Below are positions 43,261 through 52,339 of a DNA stretch of 64,000 nt, piece by piece. The translations under genes were made by a program, and so were the position numbers. Below the pieces are notes generated by a model. It saw only the letters and a program-made list of their open reading frames with translations, was not told the origin of the DNA and ran no database searches. The stretch comes from Polynucleobacter sp. TSB-Sco08W16 (GTDB lineage: Bacteria; Pseudomonadota; Gammaproteobacteria; Burkholderiales; Burkholderiaceae). The DNA is taken from NCBI RefSeq assembly GCF_018687455.1, contig NZ_CP061291.1:1550001-1614000 (forward strand). The letters run 5' to 3'. The first letter of the stretch is position 1, and each line of letters opens with the position of its first letter.

Positions 43261-43811
43261 TCGTGCTTCCACAATACGTCTGTACCACCTGCAGCACGAT
43301 TCAGAATGCGTGACAACACAAAGAGTAGATCGGATAAACGATTGACGTATTGACGAGGCGAATCATACAAAGGCTCTTCCCAACCTAAACGCACAATTGA
43401 GCGCTCTGCTCTTCTGCAAACTGTGCGGCATACATGTGCTTGTGCAGCGGCACGTGTACCACCGGGAAGAATAAATTCTGTCAAAGGCGGTAACTGCTGA
43501 TTGTATTTTTCAAGCCAAACATCCAATTGAGAGACGTGATCTGGATTGAGCAGCTTGTAGTTGGGAATGCAAAGCTCGCCACCCAAATCAAATAAATCAT
43601 GCTGAATCTGCAAAAAGAGGGCTTTTAACTCTTCGGCAATGCCTTGAGGGATCTCTTCGGTCATCAAAACGCCGATTTCAGAATTGAGCTCATCAACGTC
43701 ACCCATGGCGCAAATGCGTAAATGATCCTTTTCAACGCGACTTCCGTCTCCAAGACCGGTCATGCCAGCATCGCCCGTTCTAGTAGCGATTTTTGATAGT
43801 CGATTTCCCAT
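43242..43811 (-). CDS. Cob(I)alamin adenosyltransferase, PduO type
   Basis: Transfers adenosyl from ATP to cob(I)alamin to make coenzyme B12. The 189 residues have the PduO N-domain pattern: KIATRTGDAGMTGLGDG at the start, DELNSEIG, LFDLGGELC, LPGGTRAAAQAHVCRTVCRRAER and YVNRLSDLLFVLSR. The tail is short and basic (KHEKKETK). No other cobalamin gene is in the window, so it probably serves salvage or B12-dependent enzymes elsewhere. Divergent from glcD (18 nt). Confidence 0.92.
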   Translation of the reverse strand: MGNRLSKIATRTGDAGMTGLGDGSRVEKDHLRICAMGDVDELNSEIGVLMTEEIPQGIAEELKALFLQIQHDLFDLGGELCIPNYKLLNPDHVSQLDVWLEKYNQQLPPLTEFILPGGTRAAAQAHVCRTVCRRAERSIVRLGWEEPLYDSPRQYVNRLSDLLFVLSRILNRAAGGTDVLWKHEKKETK

Positions 43812-43829
43812 GAGCCTAATTATAGGTAA

Positions 43830-45344
43830 ATGGCTAAAATGATTGTTATGAATATGGTGACCCCGCCCCCCGATTTGGCCGCTATTAGCGCCCTTCAGAC
43901 CAAACTTGTTTCGGCTCTACGACCGATACTCCCTGAGCATGCCTTGCTTTGGGAGCCTGAAGACACGATTCCCTATGAATGCGATGGTTTGGCAGCATAT
44001 CGGCGCATGCCATTAGCAGTAGCTCTGCCAGAAACTGAAGAGCAAGTTGCCCAGATTCTGAAGGTTTGCTTTGAGATGGCAATTCCAGTAGTACCTCGTG
44101 GATCCGGAACGGGCCTCTCCGGTGGTGCCATGCCCTTGTCACAGGGTTTGGTGCTGTCACTTGCCAAACTCAAAAAGATTTTGAGTATTGATCCATTTAC
44201 CCGTACCGCGGTAGTACAGCCTGGTGTTCGTAATTTAGCCATCTCTGAAGCAGTAGGTCACTTAGGCTTGTATTACGCACCAGACCCATCGTCACAAATT
44301 GCATGTTCGATCGGCGGCAACGTCAACGAGAACTCTGGTGGCGTGCATTGTCTAAAGTATGGATTAACCCTGCATAACGTTTTGCGAGTTCGCGGTGTTC
44401 TCATGAATGGCGAGATCATCGAGTTTGGTAGCTTGGCGCCCGACTCTCCAGGATTAGATTTACTTGCCATCATGATGGGTAGCGAAGGCATGCTCGCCGT
44501 AGTTACTGAAGTGACTGTCAAATTAGTTGCTAAACCAAAACTGGCGCGCGTCATCATGGCCAGCTTTGATGATATTGAAAAAGGTGGCAATGCCGTTGCC
44601 GCCATCATTGCTGCCGGCATTATTCCTGCGGGCTTAGAGATGATGGATAAAGCCACTACTCGCGCAGTAGAAGAATTTGTTCATGCAGGCTATGACCTAG
44701 ATGCAGCAGCTATTTTGTTGTGTGAATCTGATGGCACCCCAGAAGAAGTTGCTGAAGAAATTGAACGCATGACTAAAGTGCTTGAACAAGCAGGTGCAAG
44801 TGGAATTCAGATCTCTAAGGATGAGGTTGAGCGCTTGAAATTTTGGAGTGGTCGTAAGAATGCATTCCCTGCAGCAGGTCGCCTAGCGCCTGACTACTAC
44901 TGCATGGATGGCACGATTCCACGGCGTCATATTGCCACCTTACTTAAACGCATTCAGGATATGGAAGAAAAGTATGGTCTTGGCTGTCTCAATGTTTTCC
45001 ATGCAGGCGATGGCAATATGCATCCACTCATTCTGTTTAATGGCGCCGATCAAGAAGAGTGGCATCGCGCTGAAGAATTCGGCACAGAAATTCTAGAAGC
45101 CTGTGTGGAGTTAGGCGGCACGATTACTGGCGAACACGGCGTTGGTATTGAGAAAATTAATTCTATGTGTGTGCAGTTTGGTGAAGGTGAGCGTGAATCG
45201 TTCTGGGGCGTTAAGGCTGCATTTGATCCAGAGAAACTCCTCAACCCAGATAAAGCCATTCCGACGCTGAGCCGTTGTGCGGAATACGGCCGTATGCGCA
45301 TTAGTGGCGGCAAGCTGCCCCATCCTGAATTGGAGCGCTTCTAA
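43830..45344 (+). CDS. glcD: Glycolate oxidase subunit GlcD (FAD-linked oxidase)
   Basis: Flavin subunit of glycolate oxidase, which turns glycolate into glyoxylate and feeds electrons to the respiratory chain. 504 residues: PCMH-type FAD-binding domain with PRGSGTGLSGGAMP near residue 90 and SIGGNVNENSGG, and C-terminal FAD-oxidase domain with HAGDGNMHPL and TGEHGVG. The start at 43830 has AGG upstream; ATGs at 43839 and 43848 are alternatives. It is first in glcDEF; the next gene overlaps by TAATG. A D-lactate dehydrogenase role is possible for GlcD alone, but the complete triad favours glycolate. Confidence 0.92.
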   Translation: MAKMIVMNMVTPPPDLAAISALQTKLVSALRPILPEHALLWEPEDTIPYECDGLAAYRRMPLAVALPETEEQVAQILKVCFEMAIPVVPRGSGTGLSGGAMPLSQGLVLSLAKLKKILSIDPFTRTAVVQPGVRNLAISEAVGHLGLYYAPDPSSQIACSIGGNVNENSGGVHCLKYGLTLHNVLRVRGVLMNGEIIEFGSLAPDSPGLDLLAIMMGSEGMLAVVTEVTVKLVAKPKLARVIMASFDDIEKGGNAVAAIIAAGIIPAGLEMMDKATTRAVEEFVHAGYDLDAAAILLCESDGTPEEVAEEIERMTKVLEQAGASGIQISKDEVERLKFWSGRKNAFPAAGRLAPDYYCMDGTIPRRHIATLLKRIQDMEEKYGLGCLNVFHAGDGNMHPLILFNGADQEEWHRAEEFGTEILEACVELGGTITGEHGVGIEKINSMCVQFGEGERESFWGVKAAFDPEKLLNPDKAIPTLSRCAEYGRMRISGGKLPHPELERF

Positions 45345-46498
45345 TGACTAGCTCCAATTCAAGCAACCCCCAGATCAACGCATTCCGTGAACAGATCCTA
45401 AATGCTGCCAAGACCAATACACCGCTTTCCATTGAAGGTGGTGGCACAAAGGATTGGTATGGCAACCCTAATCAGTTTGAAAAATTAGATACTCGCTCTT
45501 ATGCAGGCATTTTGGAATACCAACCTGAAGAGCTGGTAATCACTGCTTGTGCAGGCACACCCCTTAAAGAAATTGAAGCCGCGCTTAAAGAAAAGAATCA
45601 AGTGCTTGCTTTTGAGCCGCCTCACTTTGGTGAGCAGGCTACTTTTGGTGGCGCAATTGCCGCAGGACTTGCTGGGCCTGGCCGAATCAGCGTTGGCAAT
45701 TTCCGCGACTTCGTTTTGGGTGCTCGGATCCTTGACGGCAAAGGTCAAGACCTCGCCTTTGGCGGCAAAGTCATGAAGAACGTCGCAGGCTATGATGTTT
45801 CTCGTTTGCTGCCAGGATCTATGGGAACGCTTTCTTTATTGCTTGAAGCATCCGTCAAGGTATTGCCAAAGCCAGCAGCAACAGTAACTCTGCGCTGTCA
45901 AATCTCACAAGGGGCTGCATTGAAGGTCCTAAATGAATGGGCTGGTCAGCCTCTACCACTCTCAGCTAGCTGTTGGATTGGTAATGACAAAGATGCTGAT
46001 GGTGAGTTGACGATTCGTTTGGCAGGAGCTGCGGCTGCAGTTAAGGCGGCTATTCCATTGATGAGCTCACTCGTTAACGCTCATGAAATTTCTGCAGAAA
46101 CTGCAGAAACATTTTGGAATGATTTACGTGAGCAAAGATTATCGTCTTTCAATAACCTGGGCGCTGATCAAACCCTCTATCGTCTGGCGCTACCGGCAGC
46201 ATGTGGGCCCTTAACCATTCCAAACTCGAGCAATGATGTTGTTCTCGAATGGCATGGTCAGCAACGTTGGATTAAAGCTGCCGGTGATGAAACAACATTT
46301 ACGTCTATCAAGAAACTAGCCAATAGCCATGGTGGTCATGCGACTCGCTTTAGGCAAGGCGCCAATGTGAATCCCTCTTTTGAGCGCTTTACTTTACTCA
46401 GCGAACAAGCCCACTCCAAAGCCCTTGAAGCAGTACAAGCACGCCTGAGATCTGCATTTGATCCAGCCGGTGTATTTGCCACTAAACGTCTTCCATAA
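45344..46498 (+). CDS. glcE: Glycolate oxidase subunit GlcE
   Basis: Second flavin-binding-fold subunit of glycolate oxidase. 384 residues with a shorter PCMH-like domain: EGGGTKDWYG, QPEELVITACAGTPL, FGGAIAAGLAGPGR and FGGKVMKNVAGYDVSRL, all typical of GlcE. The ATG shares its A with the glcD stop (TAATG), so the two are translationally coupled; glcF follows after 8 nt. Confidence 0.92.
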   Translation: MTSSNSSNPQINAFREQILNAAKTNTPLSIEGGGTKDWYGNPNQFEKLDTRSYAGILEYQPEELVITACAGTPLKEIEAALKEKNQVLAFEPPHFGEQATFGGAIAAGLAGPGRISVGNFRDFVLGARILDGKGQDLAFGGKVMKNVAGYDVSRLLPGSMGTLSLLLEASVKVLPKPAATVTLRCQISQGAALKVLNEWAGQPLPLSASCWIGNDKDADGELTIRLAGAAAAVKAAIPLMSSLVNAHEISAETAETFWNDLREQRLSSFNNLGADQTLYRLALPAACGPLTIPNSSNDVVLEWHGQQRWIKAAGDETTFTSIKKLANSHGGHATRFRQGANVNPSFERFTLLSEQAHSKALEAVQARLRSAFDPAGVFATKRLP

Positions 46499-46506
46499 GT
46501 TTTTCT

Positions 46507-47784
46507 ATGCAAACTCAACTCGCTCCTCAATTTGCCAATACACCTGAAGGTATAGAGGCAGCCCGTATTCTAGGCAAGTGTGTTCACTGCGGTTTTTGTA
46601 CTGCTACTTGCCCAACTTATCAACTGTTAGGCGATGAGCTTGATGGCCCCCGGGGTCGCATCTATTTAATTAAACAAATGGCAGAAGGACAAGCGCCAAC
46701 TGAAAAGACGCGCCTACATTTGGATCGCTGCCTAACCTGTCGCAATTGCGAAAGCACCTGCCCTAGTGGTGTGCAATATGGGAATCTGGTAGATATTGGC
46801 CGCAAATGGGCCGAAGAAAATACCCCAGCTCGCCCCCTACGAGAGCGCTTAACGCGCTGGGCTCTTAAGGAGGGCTTAACAAAGCCGGCATTATTTAATT
46901 CGGCAATGACATTGGGTCGCTTGGTGCGCCCACTGATGCCAAGTGGCATCAAGCGCAAGATTCCACTTGCCAAGAATAAGGCCTTGAATCAAGCAACCGA
47001 TCCCTATGCTAGGCCAAATACCCAACATGCGCGCAAGATGCTCATTCTTGAGGGTTGCGTTCAACCGGGCATGTTGCCCAATATCAATTCAGCAACTGCA
47101 AGAGTTCTAGACGCCCTAAAAATCCAACTGATTAGTGCAACAAACGCTACTTGTTGCGGAGCTTTGCGTTATCACCTAAATGATCAAGTGGGTGGCCTCG
47201 AAAATGCCCGACAAAATATTGATGCATGGTGGCCAATAGTTGAAGATGGCGTTGAAGCGATTGTGATGACCGCCTCTGGCTGTGGAGTGATGGTGAAAGA
47301 TTATGGCCATCTACTTGCCGATGATCCCACTTATGCAGCTAAGGCTAGGAAAATTTCAGATCTCACCAAAGACATCGCAGAGATTTTGCCCTCATTACAA
47401 AATGAGTTAGTTCAATTGATTGGCTCCGATCAAAAACCAGGCGTTGTTTATCATCCACCCTGCACATTGCAACACGGTCAACAGATCCGCGGAAAAGTGG
47501 AGGCCTTGCTTTCCGGTTTAGGTATCGGTGTACGCCTATGTAATGACAGCCATCTATGCTGTGGCTCTGCAGGCACCTACTCTGTAACGCAACCAGAGCT
47601 TTCGGAGCAATTGCGTAAGAATAAATTGACTCACCTTAATGCTGCCTGCGAGGAATCTGGCGCTGAAGTCATCGTCTCCGGGAATATTGGCTGTATCACC
47701 CATCTCCAGCAAGACGACACACCCGTACTACACTGGATTGAAATCGTGGACCAACTGATTGGGAAGCAAACCAAGACTCAATGA
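46507..47784 (+). CDS. glcF: Glycolate oxidase iron-sulfur subunit GlcF
   Basis: Electron-transfer subunit of glycolate oxidase. 425 residues with two 4Fe-4S clusters: CVHCGFCTATCP (Cys at about 25, 28, 31, 35) and CLTCRNCESTCP (about 75, 78, 81, 85). Two CCG domains follow, with CCGALRYH and CCGSAGTY. The stop overlaps the start of yggS as ATGA (47781-47784). Complete and normal in length. Confidence 0.94.
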   Translation: MQTQLAPQFANTPEGIEAARILGKCVHCGFCTATCPTYQLLGDELDGPRGRIYLIKQMAEGQAPTEKTRLHLDRCLTCRNCESTCPSGVQYGNLVDIGRKWAEENTPARPLRERLTRWALKEGLTKPALFNSAMTLGRLVRPLMPSGIKRKIPLAKNKALNQATDPYARPNTQHARKMLILEGCVQPGMLPNINSATARVLDALKIQLISATNATCCGALRYHLNDQVGGLENARQNIDAWWPIVEDGVEAIVMTASGCGVMVKDYGHLLADDPTYAAKARKISDLTKDIAEILPSLQNELVQLIGSDQKPGVVYHPPCTLQHGQQIRGKVEALLSGLGIGVRLCNDSHLCCGSAGTYSVTQPELSEQLRKNKLTHLNAACEESGAEVIVSGNIGCITHLQQDDTPVLHWIEIVDQLIGKQTKTQ

Positions 47785-48506
47785 GCTCTCTTATTTTTAA
47801 TCTGATTCAAGTTAAAGAGCGCATTGAGCTAGCCGCCTTAGCTGCCAAGCGGGAGCCTGAAGAAATTGAACTGCTGGCCGTCAGTAAGACCTTTCCTGCA
47901 TCAGCTATCGAAGAAGCAATGCATGCTGGTCAGTCTGCGTTTGGCGAAAACTATGTGCAAGAAGCAGTTGAAAAAATTACTCAGCTCGAAAAGCTGCGTC
48001 CTTGGTTAGTCTGGCACTTTATTGGGCCACTCCAAAGCAATAAGACTAGAGAAGTTGCTGAGCATTTTGACTGGGTACATAGCGTAGATCGTCTAAAAAT
48101 TGCTGAGCGTTTATCTGCCCAACGTGGCGAGTTTCCAAATCTTCCGGAATTGCAACTTTGTGTGCAAGTAAACGTAAGTGAAGAGGACAGCAAAAGTGGT
48201 GTAGCACTTGCCGAAGCAGAGACCCTCTGTAATGCAGTCAGCAAATTACCAAACGTAGTCCTCAGAGGCTTAATGGCAATACCTGCACCAAACCCAGACC
48301 CCCAAGTCCAGCGTGAGGCGTTTGCGGCTGTGCGTAACTGCTTTATGCGCATTCAATCGAGCCATTTGCTTGACCCAGCCTATCAATTCTTTGACACCCT
48401 ATCAATGGGAATGTCTGATGATTTAGAGTCGGCGATAGCCGAAGGTAGCACTATGGTGCGAGTTGGAACAGCTATTTTTGGGAAGCGCGATAAGATTACT
48501 AAATGA
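47781..48506 (+). CDS. yggS: YggS family pyridoxal phosphate-binding protein (PLPBP)
   Basis: A 241-residue PLP-binding protein of alanine-racemase N-terminal fold that controls vitamin B6 balance rather than catalysing a known reaction. The PLP lysine is in LLAVSKT (about K36); FGENYVQE, WHFIGPLQSNK and MGMSDDLESAIAEGSTMVRVG are all conserved. It is joined to glcF and proC by ATGA overlaps on both sides; yggS-proC adjacency is common, so linkage to glcF is the unusual part. Confidence 0.93.
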   Translation: MSSLIFNLIQVKERIELAALAAKREPEEIELLAVSKTFPASAIEEAMHAGQSAFGENYVQEAVEKITQLEKLRPWLVWHFIGPLQSNKTREVAEHFDWVHSVDRLKIAERLSAQRGEFPNLPELQLCVQVNVSEEDSKSGVALAEAETLCNAVSKLPNVVLRGLMAIPAPNPDPQVQREAFAAVRNCFMRIQSSHLLDPAYQFFDTLSMGMSDDLESAIAEGSTMVRVGTAIFGKRDKITK

Positions 48507-49372
48507 GTCAACAAAATAATATGCAAATCAACAGTAATGCACACATCACCTTTATTGGTGGTGGCAATATGGGTCGCGCATTAATTAGCGGCCTTCTGGC
48601 TAATGGATTTGAGCCTAACCAAATCTCAGTAGTTGAAGCAAACGCGTCCACCGCTCTAAAACTACATGAAGATTTTGGGGTGCAAGGTATTGCTGCCTTA
48701 GAGCAAATTGCATTTGATTTTTCAAAAAATAATGTGCTTGTCATGGCCATCAAACCACAAGACTTTAATGTGGTTGCTAAAGGCCTAGCCTCTAAGCTTA
48801 AGCATGCAAGCGCTCCTGGTCCACTTATTTTGAGCATTGCTGCAGGTATTCGCTTAAAAGATATGAGTCGCTGGCTAGACCATACTCGATGCGTACGTGC
48901 TATGCCCAATACTCCCGCACTCATTGGCAAAGGTATTACCGGCCTATTTGCAGATGCCGCAGTCAATGAACCTGATCGCGCTCTAGCAGAAACTATTTGT
49001 AATGCCGTTGGTCAAGCGGTTTGGGTTTCTGAAGAAAAATTGATGGATGCCGTTACAGCAGTATCTGGTAGCGGCCCTGCGTATGTATTTGCATTCTTGG
49101 AAGCTATGCAATCTGCTGGGGAAAAACTTGGGCTAGATGCGCAAACTGCTCGTCAATTAGCTTACGCCACTCTTGAAGGCGCCACCCAGCTAGCGCATAA
49201 CTCAGATGAACATGCGGGCATCTTACGCGAACGCGTTACCTCTAAAGGCGGCACTACCGCTGCTGCTCTTGAGGTGATGAAACAACATGGCTGGCATGAG
49301 ATCTTAGAAAAAGCGATTGATGCTGCCAGTCAGCGTGGCAAAGCCATGGGCGATGAGCTAGGTCAAAGCTAA
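48503..49372 (+). CDS. proC: Pyrroline-5-carboxylate reductase
   Basis: Last step of proline synthesis, reducing pyrroline-5-carboxylate with NAD(P)H. 289 residues. Rossmann motif FIGGGNMGRALISGL (about 14-28), RAMPNTPALIG, and the signature SGSGPAYVFAFLEAM followed by GGTTAAALEVM. The start at 48503 is set by the ATGA overlap with yggS; an ATG at 48521 is also possible. Its TAA overlaps the ubiA TAG on the opposite strand (49369-49372). Confidence 0.95.
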   Translation: MSQQNNMQINSNAHITFIGGGNMGRALISGLLANGFEPNQISVVEANASTALKLHEDFGVQGIAALEQIAFDFSKNNVLVMAIKPQDFNVVAKGLASKLKHASAPGPLILSIAAGIRLKDMSRWLDHTRCVRAMPNTPALIGKGITGLFADAAVNEPDRALAETICNAVGQAVWVSEEKLMDAVTAVSGSGPAYVFAFLEAMQSAGEKLGLDAQTARQLAYATLEGATQLAHNSDEHAGILRERVTSKGGTTAAALEVMKQHGWHEILEKAIDAASQRGKAMGDELGQS

Positions 49373-50232
49373 TTCAGACTGAGCCCCAACACAATTCCTA
49401 GGAATAAAAACCCGCCCAACCAGTTGTTATGACGGAAGGCTAGAAAACACTCTTCCCGCTTCCTGGTGGAAACGAGTTTGAGGTGATAGATCGCACAGGC
49501 TAAGGCCATCACCCATCCAACTAAAAAGTAATTGCCAAGTTCTGCCAGTGCTGCTACCCACAACTGACTAAGGAACAACACAGCGTAGCTCAGACCAATC
49601 GCGAGCACCTCATATTTACCGAAAGTAATTGCAGACGTACGCAATCCTAGTCGTAAATCATCTTCACGATCCACCATTGCATATGCAGTGTCATAAGCAA
49701 TTGCCCAAAAAATATTGCCTCCAAATAAAATCCAAGCCTCGAAGGGAATGTAGTTCAGAACTGCTGCATAGGCCATAGGAATACCAAAGCCAAAAGCAAT
49801 GCCAAGGACTGCTTGTGGCATTGCAAAGAAGCGTTTAGTAAAGGGATAGATAAAAGCAATCAATAGTGCGAGCACTGAAAGTTGCTTTGTGAAGGCATTA
49901 AGTGGCTGTATCAATAAAAAAGCAATCAGCGCTAAGCAAGCCGCTACGGCAACCGCCTCTTTCCCAGAAATTTTTCCACTAGTAACAGGACGCCCCTGAG
50001 TCCTCTGCACGTGACGATCAAAGTCACGATCAGCATAATCATTGATGGCGCAACCTGCACTTCTCATCAGAAACGTGCCAACCACAAAAATGAATAAGGT
50101 TTCTAGGTCAGGGATTCCGGAGCTTGCCAACCAAAGCGCCCAGAGCGTAGGCCATAAAAGAAGGAGTGTGCCAATCGGCTTATCTAAGCGAATGAGATAA
50201 GCGTAGGCTTTAAGGCGATCTTTCAGAGGCAT
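49369..50232 (-). CDS. ubiA: 4-hydroxybenzoate octaprenyltransferase
   Basis: Membrane enzyme that prenylates 4-hydroxybenzoate in ubiquinone synthesis. 287 residues with about eight helices. The two Asp-rich Mg/diphosphate sites are visible: NDYADRDFD near residue 65-75 and DREDDLRLGLRTSA near 190. The N-terminal IRLDKPIGTLLLLWPTLWAL is typical. ubiC is not adjacent. It lies 7 nt downstream of recG on the same strand, suggesting a recG-ubiA unit. Confidence 0.95.
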   Translation of the reverse strand: MPLKDRLKAYAYLIRLDKPIGTLLLLWPTLWALWLASSGIPDLETLFIFVVGTFLMRSAGCAINDYADRDFDRHVQRTQGRPVTSGKISGKEAVAVAACLALIAFLLIQPLNAFTKQLSVLALLIAFIYPFTKRFFAMPQAVLGIAFGFGIPMAYAAVLNYIPFEAWILFGGNIFWAIAYDTAYAMVDREDDLRLGLRTSAITFGKYEVLAIGLSYAVLFLSQLWVAALAELGNYFLVGWVMALACAIYHLKLVSTRKREECFLAFRHNNWLGGFLFLGIVLGLSLN

Positions 50233-50239
50233 AGCCGAA

Positions 50240-52309
50240 TTATGCCTTCAGAAATTCTGCTCTAGACCCCAGCCAGCGCTCTAAATGACGCTCGACAATG
50301 TCGCCATGATCAGCCAATAGACGATCGGCAGCTTGCTGAGCCAACTCAATCAACCAAGCATCTCGCTGGAGATCCACAAAGCGCAGCATGGCATCGCCTG
50401 ACTGCTTGGCCCCCAATAATTCACCAGGACCACGTAGAGATAAATCTCGCTCAGCAATGACAAAACCATCCGATGTCTCGCGTAAGGTTTGTAAACGCTC
50501 TTTGGCGGCAAGTGATAAGGGTTCTGCATACATCAAGATACAGACTGAATCTGCCGATCCGCGACCCACACGCCCCCGTAATTGGTGAATTTGAGCATAC
50601 CCAAAACGTTCAGCATGCTCAATTACCATCAGCGCTGCATTAGGAACGTCCACACCAACTTCTATTACGGTAGTAGCTACTAGCAATTGAATTTCATTTG
50701 TCTTAAAGGCCGCCATCACAGCGGCTTTTTCATCTGCTTTAAGGCGTCCATGTACTAGACCCACTTTAAATTCTGGCAAGGCTTGGGTTAATTGCTCAAA
50801 ACTCTCTACAGCAGTTTGTAATTGCAATGCTTCTGACTCTTCAATCAATGGGCATACCCAATAGGCCTGTAAGCCTTTGGATAGCCAGCTCTGCAATCCA
50901 GCAATCACCTCATCACGACGACTAGCCTTGACTACTTTGGTAGCGATAGGCTTGCGTCCAGGAGGTAATTCATCAATTACTGACACATCTAAGTCAGCGT
51001 AGTAGGTCATTGCCAATGTACGTGGAATTGGGGTGGCGGACATCATCAGTTGATGGCAGTAAAACAGCTCTGAGCCAACGCGCTGCTGAATCTCTAAACG
51101 CTGACGTACTCCAAAGCGATGCTGCTCATCAATTACCGCAAGGCCTAACTTAGCAAACCGTACGTTCTCCTGAATCAAGGCATGCGTACCAATAATGAGT
51201 TGAGCGCTACCACTTTCAATCTTCTCTTGAGCAAGCCTTTTTTCTTTTGCTTTTAGACTACCTGATAGCCAAGCGACTTCGACTCCTAAGGGCTCAAACC
51301 ACTCCTTCATTTTGAGATAGTGCTGCTCAGCCAAAATCTCAGTAGGCGCCATCACTGCAGCCTGGTAGCCATAATCCATCACTCGTGCTGCTGCCAAAGC
51401 AGCCACCACAGTCTTGCCGCTACCCACGTCGCCCTGAAGCAGGCGATTCATAGGAAAGGACTTGGAGAGATCCTTGCTAATTTCATCCCAAACACGTGTC
51501 TGGGCGCTAGTTAATTGAAAAGGCAACGCCTTGATCAATCCCGCCTCCAAGCTGTTGCTACCCACAGTTTGCTCAGCAAAACTGGGTGCATGTCGCTCTC
51601 TACGAATAGCATGTGCCCGCTTTAAAGAAATTTGTTGCGCTAGGAGTTCTTCAAATTGGACGCGACGCCAAGCGGGATGTGTGCGCTCTAGCAAGGCATT
51701 TGTATTAGCATCTGCCGGTGGTTGATGCAAGTAAGTAATTGCAGTCTGCAAGTTGGGCCATTCATTACTTGGTAGTAGCTCTGCCATGAGTTTTTTAGGT
51801 AGGAACTCCGCCAAACTATCTCGCAAACTTGGATCACGCATTGCTTGAGTAACCGCCTTACGAATGACTGTTTGCGATACTCCAGCGCTTGCTGGGTAGA
51901 CTGGGGTCAAGCTCATTGGTAATGGCGCATCTGGAGTCACCGCACGAACTGTTGGATGAACCATCTCAGGCCCCTGAAATCCTTCGCGTACATCTCCCCG
52001 CACACGAATATGTGCGCCAACGGCCATTTGCTTTTGCTGACTAGGGTAGAAATTGAGAAAACGAAGGTTTAGGGTCTCTGAATCATCCTCAATAGTTACC
52101 AGCATCTGCCTTCTGGGACGAAAGAGGACCTGATTACGAATGACAATACCCTGCGTCTGCACTGAGCTGAAACGTCCCTGAAGGAGGCTTTCTTCAATAG
52201 TGAGCAACTCAGTCTCATCTTCATAACGGGATGGAAGATGCAAAGCAAGGGCCATTGGGCTATCTAAACCCATTTTTTGGAGTGTGTTTGGCGCTTGCTT
52301 AGTAGTCAT
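50240..52309 (-). CDS. recG: ATP-dependent DNA helicase RecG
   Basis: Branch-migrating helicase for stalled forks and Holliday junctions. 689 residues: N-terminal wedge/OB domain (about 50-170, with QTQGIVIRNQVLFRPRRQM), Walker A GDVGSGKTVVA near 290, DEQH box VIDEQHRFGVRQR, motif III SATPIPRTLAM, motif VI QLRGRVGRG, and the C-terminal LRGPGELLGAKQSG. Complete. Divergent from queA (30 nt), followed by ubiA. Confidence 0.96.
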   Translation of the reverse strand: MTTKQAPNTLQKMGLDSPMALALHLPSRYEDETELLTIEESLLQGRFSSVQTQGIVIRNQVLFRPRRQMLVTIEDDSETLNLRFLNFYPSQQKQMAVGAHIRVRGDVREGFQGPEMVHPTVRAVTPDAPLPMSLTPVYPASAGVSQTVIRKAVTQAMRDPSLRDSLAEFLPKKLMAELLPSNEWPNLQTAITYLHQPPADANTNALLERTHPAWRRVQFEELLAQQISLKRAHAIRRERHAPSFAEQTVGSNSLEAGLIKALPFQLTSAQTRVWDEISKDLSKSFPMNRLLQGDVGSGKTVVAALAAARVMDYGYQAAVMAPTEILAEQHYLKMKEWFEPLGVEVAWLSGSLKAKEKRLAQEKIESGSAQLIIGTHALIQENVRFAKLGLAVIDEQHRFGVRQRLEIQQRVGSELFYCHQLMMSATPIPRTLAMTYYADLDVSVIDELPPGRKPIATKVVKASRRDEVIAGLQSWLSKGLQAYWVCPLIEESEALQLQTAVESFEQLTQALPEFKVGLVHGRLKADEKAAVMAAFKTNEIQLLVATTVIEVGVDVPNAALMVIEHAERFGYAQIHQLRGRVGRGSADSVCILMYAEPLSLAAKERLQTLRETSDGFVIAERDLSLRGPGELLGAKQSGDAMLRFVDLQRDAWLIELAQQAADRLLADHGDIVERHLERWLGSRAEFLKA

Positions 52310-52339
52310 CGTTAAAATCTAATACCTGATGGTAATGCT

